A stretch of 64,000 nt of DNA from NCBI RefSeq assembly GCF_015624505.1, contig NZ_CP061379.1, positions 496,001 to 560,000 on the forward strand, read 5' to 3'. Origin of the DNA: Bradyrhizobium commune (GTDB lineage: Bacteria > Pseudomonadota > Alphaproteobacteria > Rhizobiales > Xanthobacteraceae). Positions 23,076 through 32,050 of the stretch are shown one piece after another. Both the position numbers and the translations under genes were made by a program. A model generated the notes under the pieces. The model did not search any database, had not been told where the DNA came from, and was given only the letters and a program-made list of their open reading frames with translations. Numbering within the stretch: the first letter of the stretch is position 1; each line of letters opens with the position of its first letter.

Positions 23076-25735
23076 GCCGCGGCCGCCTGCTTCGACAGCA
23101 ATTGCTTCAACTTCGCCGCGGGCACGGCCGGGCTGAACAGCCAGCCCTGCATCTGGCTGCATCCGAGCTGGCGCAGCACCTCGCGCTGGGCTTCGGTCTC
23201 GACGCCTTCCGCCGTCGTCGCCATGTGGCGGGCGGCGGCCATGTGCACCACGGCCTGGACGATCGGGGACGAATCTTCCGGCTCGCCGATGTCGCTGATG
23301 AAGCTGCGGTCGATCTTGATCTTGTCGAACGGGAAACGGTGCAGATAGCTCAGCGACGAATAGCCGGTGCCGAAATCGTCGAGCGCGATGCGCACGCCGA
23401 GCTCGCGCAGCTGCTGGAGGATGGTCAATGCCTCCTCGTCGTCGCGGATCAGCACGGTCTCGGTGATCTCGAGCTCGAGCCGTCCGGGCGCCAGGCCCGA
23501 TTCTGCGAGCGCGGTGGCGACCTTCAGCGCCAGCGTCTTGGAGCGGAACTGCACTGGCGAGACGTTGACGGCGATATGGATATCGCCGGGCCAGGAGGCG
23601 GCCTCGTTGCAGGCCTGCTTCAGCACCCATTCGCCGATCTCGCCGATCTGGCCGGTGTCTTCGGCAACCGGAATGAAGTCCGCGGGCGAGACCATGCCAC
23701 GCTCGGGATGGCGCCAGCGCAGCAGCGCCTCGCAGCCGGTGACGACATTGGCGGAGAGATCGACCAGCGGCTGGTAGTGCACCTCGAACTCGCCGCGGAC
23801 CAGCGCCTGCCGCAGATCGAGCTCGAGCTGGCGGCGCAGCCTGGCCTTGGCGTCGTATTCGGGGACGAAGATGCGGAAGGTGCCGCGGCCTTCGGTCTTT
23901 GACGCGTACATCGCCAGATCGGCGCGCTTGAGCAGATCGTCGAGATTGTCGCCGTGATCGGGCGCCATCGCGATGCCGATGCTGGCATCGGTCGCAATCT
24001 CCTGGCCCTTGCAGTCGACCGGCATGCGCAGCAACTTCAGGATCTGCTCGGCAAGCGCGCTCAATTCGGCCTGGTCGCAGGTGCCGGACTTGACGATCGC
24101 GAACTCGTCGCCGCCGAGCCGCGCCACCAGATCGTTGCCGCTGACGCAGGCACGCAGGCGGTTGGCGACCTGGCGCAGCAGCTCGTCGCCGACCTCGTGG
24201 CCGAGCGAATCGTTGACGCCCTTGAACTCGTCGACGTCGATGTAGAGGATCGCGAACGGCTTGCCTTGGGCGAGCTCCGCGACGCGGCGCTCCAGATGGC
24301 CGCGCATCAGCACGCGGTTGGGGAGGTCGGTCAGCGCGTCGTAATGCGCCATATGCGCGATGCGCTCGTCGGCGCGGATGCGCTCGGTGACGTCGTCATG
24401 GGTGGCGAGCCAGCCGCCGGCCGTGCCGGGCTGGTTCTTGATTTCGATCAGGCGGCCGTCGGCGGTCTCCACGACCGCGCTGTGCGTCTGCCCGACGCTG
24501 CCCAAAATGCCGTCGCAATAGCTGTCGACGTCACCGTCGAACGAGCCGGTGTCGGCGCGGTGCTGGATCACGTCGCGGAAATAGGCGCCGGGTTTCACCA
24601 CGTCGGTCGAGAGCCCGTACATGTCGATGTAGCGGCGGTTGCAGACGATGAGCCGCTCGTCCTGGTCGAACATCAACAGGCCCTGCGTCATCGTGTTGAG
24701 CGCGGTGTCGAGCCGCTGCTTCTCCAGCGAGATCCGGCGCGTCATCTGGCGGAAGGTCAGCGTCAGCGTGAGCACGAGCAGGGCGATCGAGACCACCGCC
24801 ACGGTGACGAAGAATTTGGTCTGCGTGCGCCAGGTGGCGAGCGTCGCGTCCAGCGACCTGGTCGCGATGATGACCAGCGGCTCGCCGCTCAGCAGACGCG
24901 AGGCGACGATGCGCTCCGTGCCGTCGATCGGGCTTGTGAGCTTCGTCGTGACGAAGGTGCGCTCGAACACGGCTTTCTGCTCCGCCGAGCCGATGCGGTA
25001 ATTCTGCCCGATCATCGCCTCGACATGCGGAATGCGCGCGAGCAGCTGGCCGTTCTGGTGGTACATCGCGATCGAGGAGCCCTCGCCGAGGCCGGTCGAG
25101 GCGAAGAAGGATTCGAGCTGCTCCGGCGCGATCGCCCGCGAGACCATGCCGATGAACTCGCCATGCGGGCCGGAGACGCGCCGCGCGAACACGATCGCCG
25201 GCCCATTGCCGAACCGGCCGGGCACGACCTCGACCTCTTCCTGCGCGATCGGATCGTTCTTGAGGCGGTTGAAATAGCCGCGATCGGCGACGGAGATGTC
25301 GGCGACCGGCCAGCGCCGCGACGAGTTGATCAGCACGCCCTCGGAGTCGAACACGTTGGCGCCGGCAACGTCGGACCAGGCGCTGGCTTTCGCGCGCAGC
25401 ACCTGGTGCGTCGCCAGCGTGCTCATTTCCTGGCGGAAGATTTCGGCGGATTCGATGCCGCGGCTTTCGAGCTCCGCGATGACGCTCTTCTGGAGCACCG
25501 CGAAATCGGCGAACTCGCGGTCGAAATGACGGGCGAGCAGCCGCACTGCGCTGTCCAGGCTGTCGCGGCCGCTCTCGATGGCGTTCTGGCGGAAGCGGTC
25601 GACGGTGAGCGCGGTGCCGATCGCCGTCGCGGCCATCAGCACGAAGCCGCCGACGATCAGCCACGTCAGCGGCGCTCCCCGCCAACGGCGAAGCAACGCG
25701 CGCATCCGCGCGGTCCATCGAATTGATGCGCCCAT
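23072..25735 (-). CDS. Membrane GGDEF-EAL protein (c-di-GMP turnover) with PDC/Cache sensor and PAS domain
   Basis: The 887-residue protein has membrane segments near residues 24-45 and 307-328 that bracket a periplasmic Cache-type sensor. A PAS-like region follows (about 340-455). Then come a GGDEF domain with an intact GGDEF active-site motif at 541-545 and an EAL domain with EAL at 669-671 and DDFGTGYSSLSYL. Both catalytic signatures are present, so either c-di-GMP synthesis or breakdown is possible. The ATG at 25735 follows GGGAGGG. It is a single-gene unit, convergent with the winged-helix gene. Confidence 0.93.
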   Translation of the reverse strand: MGASIRWTARMRALLRRWRGAPLTWLIVGGFVLMAATAIGTALTVDRFRQNAIESGRDSLDSAVRLLARHFDREFADFAVLQKSVIAELESRGIESAEIFRQEMSTLATHQVLRAKASAWSDVAGANVFDSEGVLINSSRRWPVADISVADRGYFNRLKNDPIAQEEVEVVPGRFGNGPAIVFARRVSGPHGEFIGMVSRAIAPEQLESFFASTGLGEGSSIAMYHQNGQLLARIPHVEAMIGQNYRIGSAEQKAVFERTFVTTKLTSPIDGTERIVASRLLSGEPLVIIATRSLDATLATWRTQTKFFVTVAVVSIALLVLTLTLTFRQMTRRISLEKQRLDTALNTMTQGLLMFDQDERLIVCNRRYIDMYGLSTDVVKPGAYFRDVIQHRADTGSFDGDVDSYCDGILGSVGQTHSAVVETADGRLIEIKNQPGTAGGWLATHDDVTERIRADERIAHMAHYDALTDLPNRVLMRGHLERRVAELAQGKPFAILYIDVDEFKGVNDSLGHEVGDELLRQVANRLRACVSGNDLVARLGGDEFAIVKSGTCDQAELSALAEQILKLLRMPVDCKGQEIATDASIGIAMAPDHGDNLDDLLKRADLAMYASKTEGRGTFRIFVPEYDAKARLRRQLELDLRQALVRGEFEVHYQPLVDLSANVVTGCEALLRWRHPERGMVSPADFIPVAEDTGQIGEIGEWVLKQACNEAASWPGDIHIAVNVSPVQFRSKTLALKVATALAESGLAPGRLELEITETVLIRDDEEALTILQQLRELGVRIALDDFGTGYSSLSYLHRFPFDKIKIDRSFISDIGEPEDSSPIVQAVVHMAAARHMATTAEGVETEAQREVLRQLGCSQMQGWLFSPAVPAAKLKQLLSKQAAAA

Positions 25736-25878
25736 CCGGCCCTCCCGTGGGATGCAAGATGCACCAAAACCGACAAGACCCCGTTACCAGTGACGGTTAG
25801 GGAAGTATGAATTTGAGCGGAATCAGCGGGTTGGTGCGCTGCCGGGGCGGTTTTTGGGAAATGCTGCTCCGCAATCCC

Positions 25879-26580
25879 TCAATTCCGCCGGATCTCCCAT
25901 TTCAGCGCGTCCGCATTCTCCCTGGCGAACATCGCCGGCACGTCGAACTGTCCGGTGACGAGATCATAGCGACATTGCCAGCCGCCCAGTCCCTTCACCG
26001 CGACGTTCTTCGGATGCTTGTCATATTCGCCGCCCAGCGAGATCACGATGTAGCGGTTGTCGGGCCAGTTCACGCCGAGCCAGCGATAGGCCTCCTCCGT
26101 GCCTTTCACGAGATTGGCCGAGATATGGTAGTCGAGCTTGGCGAACGTCTTCGTCTCCGGCCGGCCGTAGAAATAATCCCAGGCGAGATCGCTGAGCGAC
26201 TTCTTCTTGGTCGCACTCACGAAGGCGCCGTTCTCGACATGGTAGAGAAAGAGGTCCTGCTCGCCCGAGCCGGTCTTCTGCATCCGCACCAGCCATTGCG
26301 AGTCGTTGGTGAAGCGGAAGCCGGCGCCGTAGCCCTGCTCCGGCTTCAGCTCCGTCATCCGGTCGCCGCGGCGGGCCCAGACCTGCCATTTGACGTCCCA
26401 ATCGCCGCCGTCCTTCATGTACTGCTGGAGCTTGGTGGCGCCGTCGGGCGAGGTGAAGGCGAGATTGGCGTCGTCGGTGAGGGTGAATCCCGGCGGCGGG
26501 CCGGAGGCGGCAAGCACAGGGGAGGCGGCGAGCGTCAGGGCAAGCGCCAGCCAAGGTGCGGGACGGCAAAATCCGGTCAC
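25879..26580 (-). CDS. Secreted protein of unknown function
   Basis: The 233-residue product has a signal peptide (APWLALALTLAASPVLAASG) and a globular domain including TSPDGATKLQQYMKDGGDWD, WLVRMQKTGSGEQDLFLYHV and GGWQCRYDLVTGQFDVP. I do not recognise the family. The GTG at 26580 is preferred because AAGGA sits eight bases before it and the signal peptide then has normal length. An ATG at 26631 would add 17 residues. It is divergent from the LysM gene. Confidence 0.65.
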   Translation of the reverse strand: MTGFCRPAPWLALALTLAASPVLAASGPPPGFTLTDDANLAFTSPDGATKLQQYMKDGGDWDVKWQVWARRGDRMTELKPEQGYGAGFRFTNDSQWLVRMQKTGSGEQDLFLYHVENGAFVSATKKKSLSDLAWDYFYGRPETKTFAKLDYHISANLVKGTEEAYRWLGVNWPDNRYIVISLGGEYDKHPKNVAVKGLGGWQCRYDLVTGQFDVPAMFARENADALKWEIRRN

Positions 26581-26772
26581 GGGAAAAATCCTTAAAAAAT
26601 GGCCGCAAAAGATGGTCAGGCGGCCTCGCACATTTGACGCGGAGGGGGCCGTGTCGGTTCATCCGGAGCGTGCGGGAAAGCCTGCCATCATCCCATCGAC
26701 CGTCTTGCTGCCGTAGCCAAATCGGCGCAATTTGCGCGGGTTGATTTGGGACCCAGAAGGTTCGGACCGCTG

Positions 26773-27771
26773 ATGATCACCGCAATCAAGGCCTTCATTG
26801 CATTCTGTCTCTTGGCAGTGGCCGGCACCGTGCTGGTGATCGGCCCGACCGAGCTGCGCCGCCTACTGCCGGGCGGGACGAAGACCGAGGTCGCGGTCGC
26901 CGCCAAGCCGGAGGCAATGCCTGAAATCAAGCCCGAGCCAAAGGCCGAAGCGCCGAAGCTCGCCGTCACTGCGGAGCCGGCGCCCGCCGCGCCGAAGGCG
27001 GGCGCCATGGCCGAGACCCAGAAGCAGGTCACGGCTGCACTCGCCGATCTCGCACCGGTCAAGGCGCCGCCGGCGGTAACCGACACCGGGCCTCGCTTCG
27101 ACGTGGCGCGCGTCGACGATCATGGCGAGGCGGCGGTGATCGCCGGCCAGGCCACACCGGGCGCGAAGGTCGAGCTGCTGCGCGACGGCCAGCCGCTCGA
27201 CACCGTCGTGGCCGATGCGTCCGGCCAGTTCGTGATGACCCCGCCAAAGCTTCCCTCAGGCAGCTATGAGCTGACCCTGCGCGCCAAGGCGCCGGACGGA
27301 ACGGTGACGCAGTCCGGCCGCACCATGCCGGTGACGATCGCCGAGGCAGCGCCGGCGCCGGCGCGTGTTGCACCCATCGCCAAGCAGGATACGAAGCAGG
27401 CCGAGAAGCCGGACGAGAAATCGGATGTCGTGGCGTCCCTGCCGGGACCGCGCGTTGCCTCGGCACCGGCGCGACCCAGAATGATGGGAGCGCCTAAGCC
27501 GAGGGTCATGGCGCGGGCGCCGGCGGTGACCACGACCACGACCACGGCCGTCGCGTCGGCGTCGCCCGCAGAAGTCCTCAACACGACGCCGGCAGAGGCC
27601 GGCGGCAACCGGGTGATCTCCCGCGGCGACAGTCTCTGGGCGCTGAGCCGTCTCGCCTATGGCGACGGCAACCGCTATGCGGTGATCTTCAACGCCAACC
27701 GCGACAAGATCCACAATCCCAATCTGATCTATCCCGGCCAGACTTTTGTGATGCCGCAAAAGGCGGAGTGA
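26773..27771 (+). CDS. LysM peptidoglycan-binding protein with Ig-like domain
   Basis: The 332-residue protein has an N-terminal membrane anchor (MITAIKAFIAFCLLAVAGTV) and an Ala/Pro/Lys-rich linker. A bacterial Ig-like domain follows (VAGQ/IAGQATPGAKVELLRDG...LPSGSYELTLRA, about residues 115-190), then a second low-complexity linker. A C-terminal LysM domain ends it (VISRGDSLWALSRLAYGDGN...YPGQTFVMP, about 283-330). It is anchored in the inner membrane and probably holds or senses peptidoglycan. ATG 26773 is preferred over an upstream TTG at 26746. It may be co-expressed with the next gene, 112 bp away. Confidence 0.85.
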   Translation: MITAIKAFIAFCLLAVAGTVLVIGPTELRRLLPGGTKTEVAVAAKPEAMPEIKPEPKAEAPKLAVTAEPAPAAPKAGAMAETQKQVTAALADLAPVKAPPAVTDTGPRFDVARVDDHGEAAVIAGQATPGAKVELLRDGQPLDTVVADASGQFVMTPPKLPSGSYELTLRAKAPDGTVTQSGRTMPVTIAEAAPAPARVAPIAKQDTKQAEKPDEKSDVVASLPGPRVASAPARPRMMGAPKPRVMARAPAVTTTTTTAVASASPAEVLNTTPAEAGGNRVISRGDSLWALSRLAYGDGNRYAVIFNANRDKIHNPNLIYPGQTFVMPQKAE

Positions 27772-27810
27772 CGCGGGCTGCTTGTGCGGCTCTTTGACCA
27801 CCATTGTGTC

Positions 27811-27825
27811 GGAACCTTTGGTTCC
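27811..27825 (+). repeat. Hairpin GGAACC-TTT-GGTTCC between two envelope genes
   Basis: A perfect 6-bp inverted repeat with a 3-nt loop lies between the LysM gene (stop 27771) and the LTXXQ-like gene (start 27884). It has no U-tract, so it is more likely an RNA stability or regulatory element than a terminator. GGAAC here is not followed by CGTT, so it is not an EcfG promoter. Confidence 0.4.
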
Positions 27826-27883
27826 GCTGCGAGTCTTCTCAGGGCGACGCGATGCGCGCTTGGCACTGGAGGAGGGCCAAGGA

Positions 27884-29194
27884 GTGGTCAGGTCGGTTTT
27901 CAAGTCGAGATTCCGGGTAGGATTTGCGCTCGCCGGCGCAGCCTTTCTGACTCTGGCAGTGCTGCCGAACCGGGCCGAGGCTCAGTTCGGCTTGGGTGGC
28001 GGGCCGCTTGGCGTTGCACGTTTCGCCGTCGGTCATGTGATTGGTCTGGCGCGGCTGCGCCATTCTCGCCTGGCGGTGCGGGGCGGCCGCACCCGTGACG
28101 CCGCCTTGCGGTCGCAGGACCCTCGCGGCGACGAGCGCGCCCAGCTTGCCAATCCTTATATCCTGCGCGCGGCGCTGACGGCGCAAGCGGCGCTGTCCGG
28201 CTGGCATGGCGGCCGTCGCCCGCAAGGCTGGTGGCGGCATCCTGACGGCAGCTATGGCTGGGTCGGCCCGGTGTTCTGGCCGTTCGCGCATGACGATCTC
28301 ACCAACGCCGTGATCTTCGGCGATGTGACCGGCCTCTCGCTCTACGGTTATGGCGATATCTATGCCGCGATCTTCGCGCCCTATGCGGCGGCGGAGCTCG
28401 CTGCCTACACGGCCCCGCAAGGTCGCCGCGCGCGAAAAGTCCCGTCGGTGGATGATCTCTGCGAGGCCAGCGACACCGGCGGTATGCCGGTCGATCGCAT
28501 CGCCGCCGCCGTGCAGCCGAACGAGATGCAGCGCACCGCGCTCGACGATGTCAGCACCGCCTGGACGGCCGCGCGCGATACCATCCGCAGTGCGTGTCCG
28601 ACGCAGACGTCTGCGACAGCGCCCGAGCGCATCAACGTGATGCAGGCGCGCCTCGAGGCGATGATCAAGGCCACCGACACGATCGCGCCGCCGCTCACCA
28701 AGTTCGTCGATCTCCTCGACGACAATCAGAAGGCAAGGCTCGATGCGCTGGCAAACGAGCGCCGCGCCGCGCTTGCGGCGATCCAGCGCAGGGATGTGCA
28801 GAGGGATGCGCAGAAGGACGCGCAGGCGGCATCGGCCTGCCAGTCGGACAGCGATCCCCGCTATGACGAGCAGGCGCAGCGCCAATACCAGCAGCTGGTG
28901 CAGCAGCAATGGCCGGCCTCCGACATCGCCACCGCGTTGCGCCTCGACGACACGGGTCGCGCCCGCCTCGACGTGCTCCAGGACACCGCGCTGCGTACCA
29001 TGGAGACGTTGAGCCCGTGTCCGTCCAAGCCAGCAGCGACGCCGCAAGCCCGCCTCGCCGCGGTGAAGGCGCGGCTCGAGACGATGCTGCAAGCAGTCAA
29101 GGGCGTCGGCGATGCGCTCGACGATTTCGAGGCGGACTTGAGCGACGAGCAGAAGGCGGGGTTCGAGGCGATGGGGCCGAAGCGGGGGATGTGA
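27884..29194 (+). CDS. Exported protein with LTXXQ/Spy-like helical repeats
   Basis: The 436-residue product starts at GTG 27884 with GGAGG eight bases upstream, and its signal peptide ends AVLPNRAEAQ. After a Gly/Arg-rich region containing GWWRHPDGSYGWVGPVFWPF come two similar helical halves. Each has a Cys pair and a Spy/CpxP-like pattern, LxxxQxxxLD..., for example PNEMQRTALDDVSTAW, and DNQKARLDAL near the end of half one. Spy-like proteins are periplasmic chaperones for envelope stress, so a related role is plausible but not shown. It follows the LysM gene on the same strand. Confidence 0.72.
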   Translation: MVRSVFKSRFRVGFALAGAAFLTLAVLPNRAEAQFGLGGGPLGVARFAVGHVIGLARLRHSRLAVRGGRTRDAALRSQDPRGDERAQLANPYILRAALTAQAALSGWHGGRRPQGWWRHPDGSYGWVGPVFWPFAHDDLTNAVIFGDVTGLSLYGYGDIYAAIFAPYAAAELAAYTAPQGRRARKVPSVDDLCEASDTGGMPVDRIAAAVQPNEMQRTALDDVSTAWTAARDTIRSACPTQTSATAPERINVMQARLEAMIKATDTIAPPLTKFVDLLDDNQKARLDALANERRAALAAIQRRDVQRDAQKDAQAASACQSDSDPRYDEQAQRQYQQLVQQQWPASDIATALRLDDTGRARLDVLQDTALRTMETLSPCPSKPAATPQARLAAVKARLETMLQAVKGVGDALDDFEADLSDEQKAGFEAMGPKRGM

Positions 29195-29261
29195 GGGCCG
29201 TGAGTTTCAGGGGCTAAATCCCGCCCTGCGCACCCAATTTGAGGACTCGGCGAACGCCGGG

Positions 29262-29276
29262 GCCCTATCGTAGGGC
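29262..29276 (+). repeat. Small hairpin GCCCTA-TCG-TAGGGC before hsdR
   Basis: A perfect 6-bp stem with a 3-nt loop lies in the 117-bp gap between the LTXXQ-like gene and hsdR. It could end the upstream transcript or lie in the hsdR leader. No consensus promoter is evident to me in this gap. Confidence 0.35.
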
Positions 29277-29311
29277 TTCCGGCCCGGCTCCGGTTCGCCT
29301 AAAAGTTGCTG

Positions 29312-32050
29312 ATGAACGAATTCGCCTTCCATCCGGAGGACAAGGCGCGGTCGCTGATCGACCGGCGGCTTGTCGCTTCCGGGTGGATTATCCAGTCCAA
29401 GGACGACATGAACCTCGGCGCCGGGCCGGGCGTGGCCGTTCGCGAATTCCCGACCGACTCCGGCCCGGTCGATTATGCGCTGTTCGTCGGCCGGAAGCTC
29501 TGCGGCGTCATCGAGGCGAAGCCCGAGGGGATGACCCTGTCCGGGTTCTCTGAGCAGGCCTCGCGCTACATTGCCGGCGCGCCGAAGCATCTCGTCCGCG
29601 AAGACGGTCAGGTCCGGTTCGAATACGTCGCTTCGGGCACCGAGACCCTGTTTCGGGACCATGCCGACCCTGATCCGGCATCGAGGCGCTTGTTCTCGTT
29701 TCATCGGCCCGAGACGCTGGAGCGCTGGATCAAGGAGCCGGTCACTTTGCGTGGCCGGCTTCGGGCCATGCCTCAGTTTCTCACGGACGGCCTGCGCGCT
29801 TGCCAAATCGACGCCGTCTCGGCACTCGAAAAGTCGATGGCGGAGAACCATCCGCGGGCGCTGGTCCAGATGGCGACCGGCGCCGGCAAGACATTTACGG
29901 CCTGCACGTTGAGCTACCGGCTGCTGGCGCACGCCGGCTTCAAGCGCATCCTGTTTCTCGCCGATCGCGCCAACCTCGTTCGCCAGACGCGCGACGAATA
30001 TCTCGCCTACCGGCCGCCCGGCACCGGGCGATCGTTCTCCGAGATCTACAACGTGCAAAAACTTGGCGCGGCTGGGCTCGACAAGGACGCGGAGATCGTG
30101 ATTGCCACGATCCAGCGCGTCTATTCCGTCCTGACCGGGAAGGAGCTGTCGGAGGACGAGGAGGAGGCCTCCTCGTTCGAGGCCTCCCGCGCCGAGACCG
30201 AGCGCCTGGTGTCCTATAACCCGTCGATTGCGATCGAGGCCTTCGATCTCGTCATCACCGACGAATGTCATCGCTCGATCTACGGCACCTGGCGTCAGGT
30301 GCTGGAATATTTCGACGCCTTCACGATCGGGCTGACCGCAACGCCTTCGCTGCACACGCTCGGGTTCTTCAACAAGAATCTGGTTGCGCAATATCCCTAT
30401 GAGCGATCCGTCGTCGAAGGTGTCAATGTCGGTTTCGACATCTTTCGTATCCGCACCGAGATCGGCGAGCGCGGCAGCACGGTGAAGGCGGGATATGATC
30501 TGCCTGTTCGCGACAAGCGCACGCGCGCCGAGCGTTACGAGACACTGGACGCGGATTTCAGCTACACGCCGGACCAGCTCGACCGTTCGGTGCTGGTGCC
30601 GAACCAGATAAGAACCGTGCTCGAAACCTACCGCGAAACGCTGTTCACCGAGCTGTTCCCCGGCCGCACCGAAGTCCCAAAAACGCTGATCTTCGCCAAG
30701 GACGATCATCATGCCGAGGAGATCACCAATCTCGTCCGCGAGGTCTTTGGCAAGGGCAACGACTTCGCCAAGAAGATCACCTACAAGACCGACGGCGGCG
30801 ATCCCGAGGCCATCATTCGATCGTTCCGCAACGACTACAATCCGCGCATTGCCGTGACCGTCGACATGATCGCGACCGGCACGGACGTGAAACCGCTGGA
30901 GGTCCTGATCTTCCTGCGCGACGTCAAGTCCGAACTCTATTTCGAGCAGATGAAGGGCCGCGGCGCACGCACCATCCCTGCGGACAAGCTGCGCGAGGTG
31001 ACGCCGGACGCCGAGGCCAAGACCCGCTTCGTACTGATCGACGCCGTCGGCGTCACCGAAAGCCTCAAGTCGATCTCGCAGCCGCTGGAGCGCAATCGGG
31101 CGGTCTCCTTCGATCGCTTGATCGACGACATCGCCGCCGGCCGGCGCGACGACGATGCTTTTGCGACCCTGGCCGGCCGTCTGGCGGCACTCGATCGCCG
31201 CATCGGCGACAAGGACCGCGCCGCAATCGTGAAGGCGTCCGGCGGTGTCGACCTGACTGGTCTTGCCTCGCGCCTGCTCAGCGCAATCGATCCGGACGCG
31301 TTGGCCGCGCGTGTGCCAAAGGACGCGCCCGAGCCGGAGCAGAAGAAAATCCGCGAGGCCGTCAAGGATGAGGCGGCGACGATTTTCGACGACCCGGCGC
31401 TGCGGCGGCTGCTGAAAGAGGTCAAGGCCGCCGCGGATATCCGCATCGATACCATCTCCACGGATGCCGTGGTCTCCTCCGGCTGGGACGAGAAGAAGGC
31501 CACCGACACTGTCGAACGGTTCAAGCGCTTCCTCGACGAACGCCGCGACGAGCTCGCCGCCCTGCAAATCCTCTATCGCCTGCCTTATGCACAGCGCCGT
31601 TTGACCTATGAAGCCGTCGATGATTTGAAGGAGGCGTTGAAGCGTCCGCCCTGGCTGCTGGAACCTGTCGACATCTGGCGCGCCTACAAACGCCTGGCGT
31701 CGGAGAAGGTGCGGGGCAATCCGGCGGGCACATTGGCGGATATCGTGATGCTCGTGCGCTACGCGATCGGAGAAACCGAGTCGCTTGAACCTTTGCCGTC
31801 GGTCGTCGCGGGGCGGTTCAATCTCTGGCTTGGCCGCGAGGAAAAGGCTGGGCGAACCTACAGCGATGAGCAACGAAACTGGCTGATGGCGATCCGCGAT
31901 CACCTCGGCGTCAACATCGAGATCAGGCCGGAAGACATGATGGATGCGCCGGAATTTTCTGCGCGGGGTGGCATCGTCAGGGCGCGGGCGCTGTTTGGGG
32001 CTCGATTGCCGGCGTTGCTTGATGAGCTTTGGGATGTACTGGTGGCGTAA
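29312..32050 (+). CDS. hsdR: Type I restriction enzyme, R (restriction/translocase) subunit
   Basis: The 912-residue subunit carries the N-terminal PD-(D/E)xK nuclease (VDYALFVG with D54, then IEAK with E68/K70). The SF2 helicase/translocase core has Walker A MATGAGKT (187-194), DECH (317-320), LTATPS and QMKGRGAR. A C-terminal region follows that contacts the methyltransferase. It cuts unmodified DNA after ATP-driven translocation when complexed with HsdM and HsdS. ATG 29312 (MNEFAFHPED) is preferred to a TTG six bases upstream. Its stop overlaps the hsdS start (TAATG). All catalytic motifs are intact. Confidence 0.95.
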   Translation: MNEFAFHPEDKARSLIDRRLVASGWIIQSKDDMNLGAGPGVAVREFPTDSGPVDYALFVGRKLCGVIEAKPEGMTLSGFSEQASRYIAGAPKHLVREDGQVRFEYVASGTETLFRDHADPDPASRRLFSFHRPETLERWIKEPVTLRGRLRAMPQFLTDGLRACQIDAVSALEKSMAENHPRALVQMATGAGKTFTACTLSYRLLAHAGFKRILFLADRANLVRQTRDEYLAYRPPGTGRSFSEIYNVQKLGAAGLDKDAEIVIATIQRVYSVLTGKELSEDEEEASSFEASRAETERLVSYNPSIAIEAFDLVITDECHRSIYGTWRQVLEYFDAFTIGLTATPSLHTLGFFNKNLVAQYPYERSVVEGVNVGFDIFRIRTEIGERGSTVKAGYDLPVRDKRTRAERYETLDADFSYTPDQLDRSVLVPNQIRTVLETYRETLFTELFPGRTEVPKTLIFAKDDHHAEEITNLVREVFGKGNDFAKKITYKTDGGDPEAIIRSFRNDYNPRIAVTVDMIATGTDVKPLEVLIFLRDVKSELYFEQMKGRGARTIPADKLREVTPDAEAKTRFVLIDAVGVTESLKSISQPLERNRAVSFDRLIDDIAAGRRDDDAFATLAGRLAALDRRIGDKDRAAIVKASGGVDLTGLASRLLSAIDPDALAARVPKDAPEPEQKKIREAVKDEAATIFDDPALRRLLKEVKAAADIRIDTISTDAVVSSGWDEKKATDTVERFKRFLDERRDELAALQILYRLPYAQRRLTYEAVDDLKEALKRPPWLLEPVDIWRAYKRLASEKVRGNPAGTLADIVMLVRYAIGETESLEPLPSVVAGRFNLWLGREEKAGRTYSDEQRNWLMAIRDHLGVNIEIRPEDMMDAPEFSARGGIVRARALFGARLPALLDELWDVLVA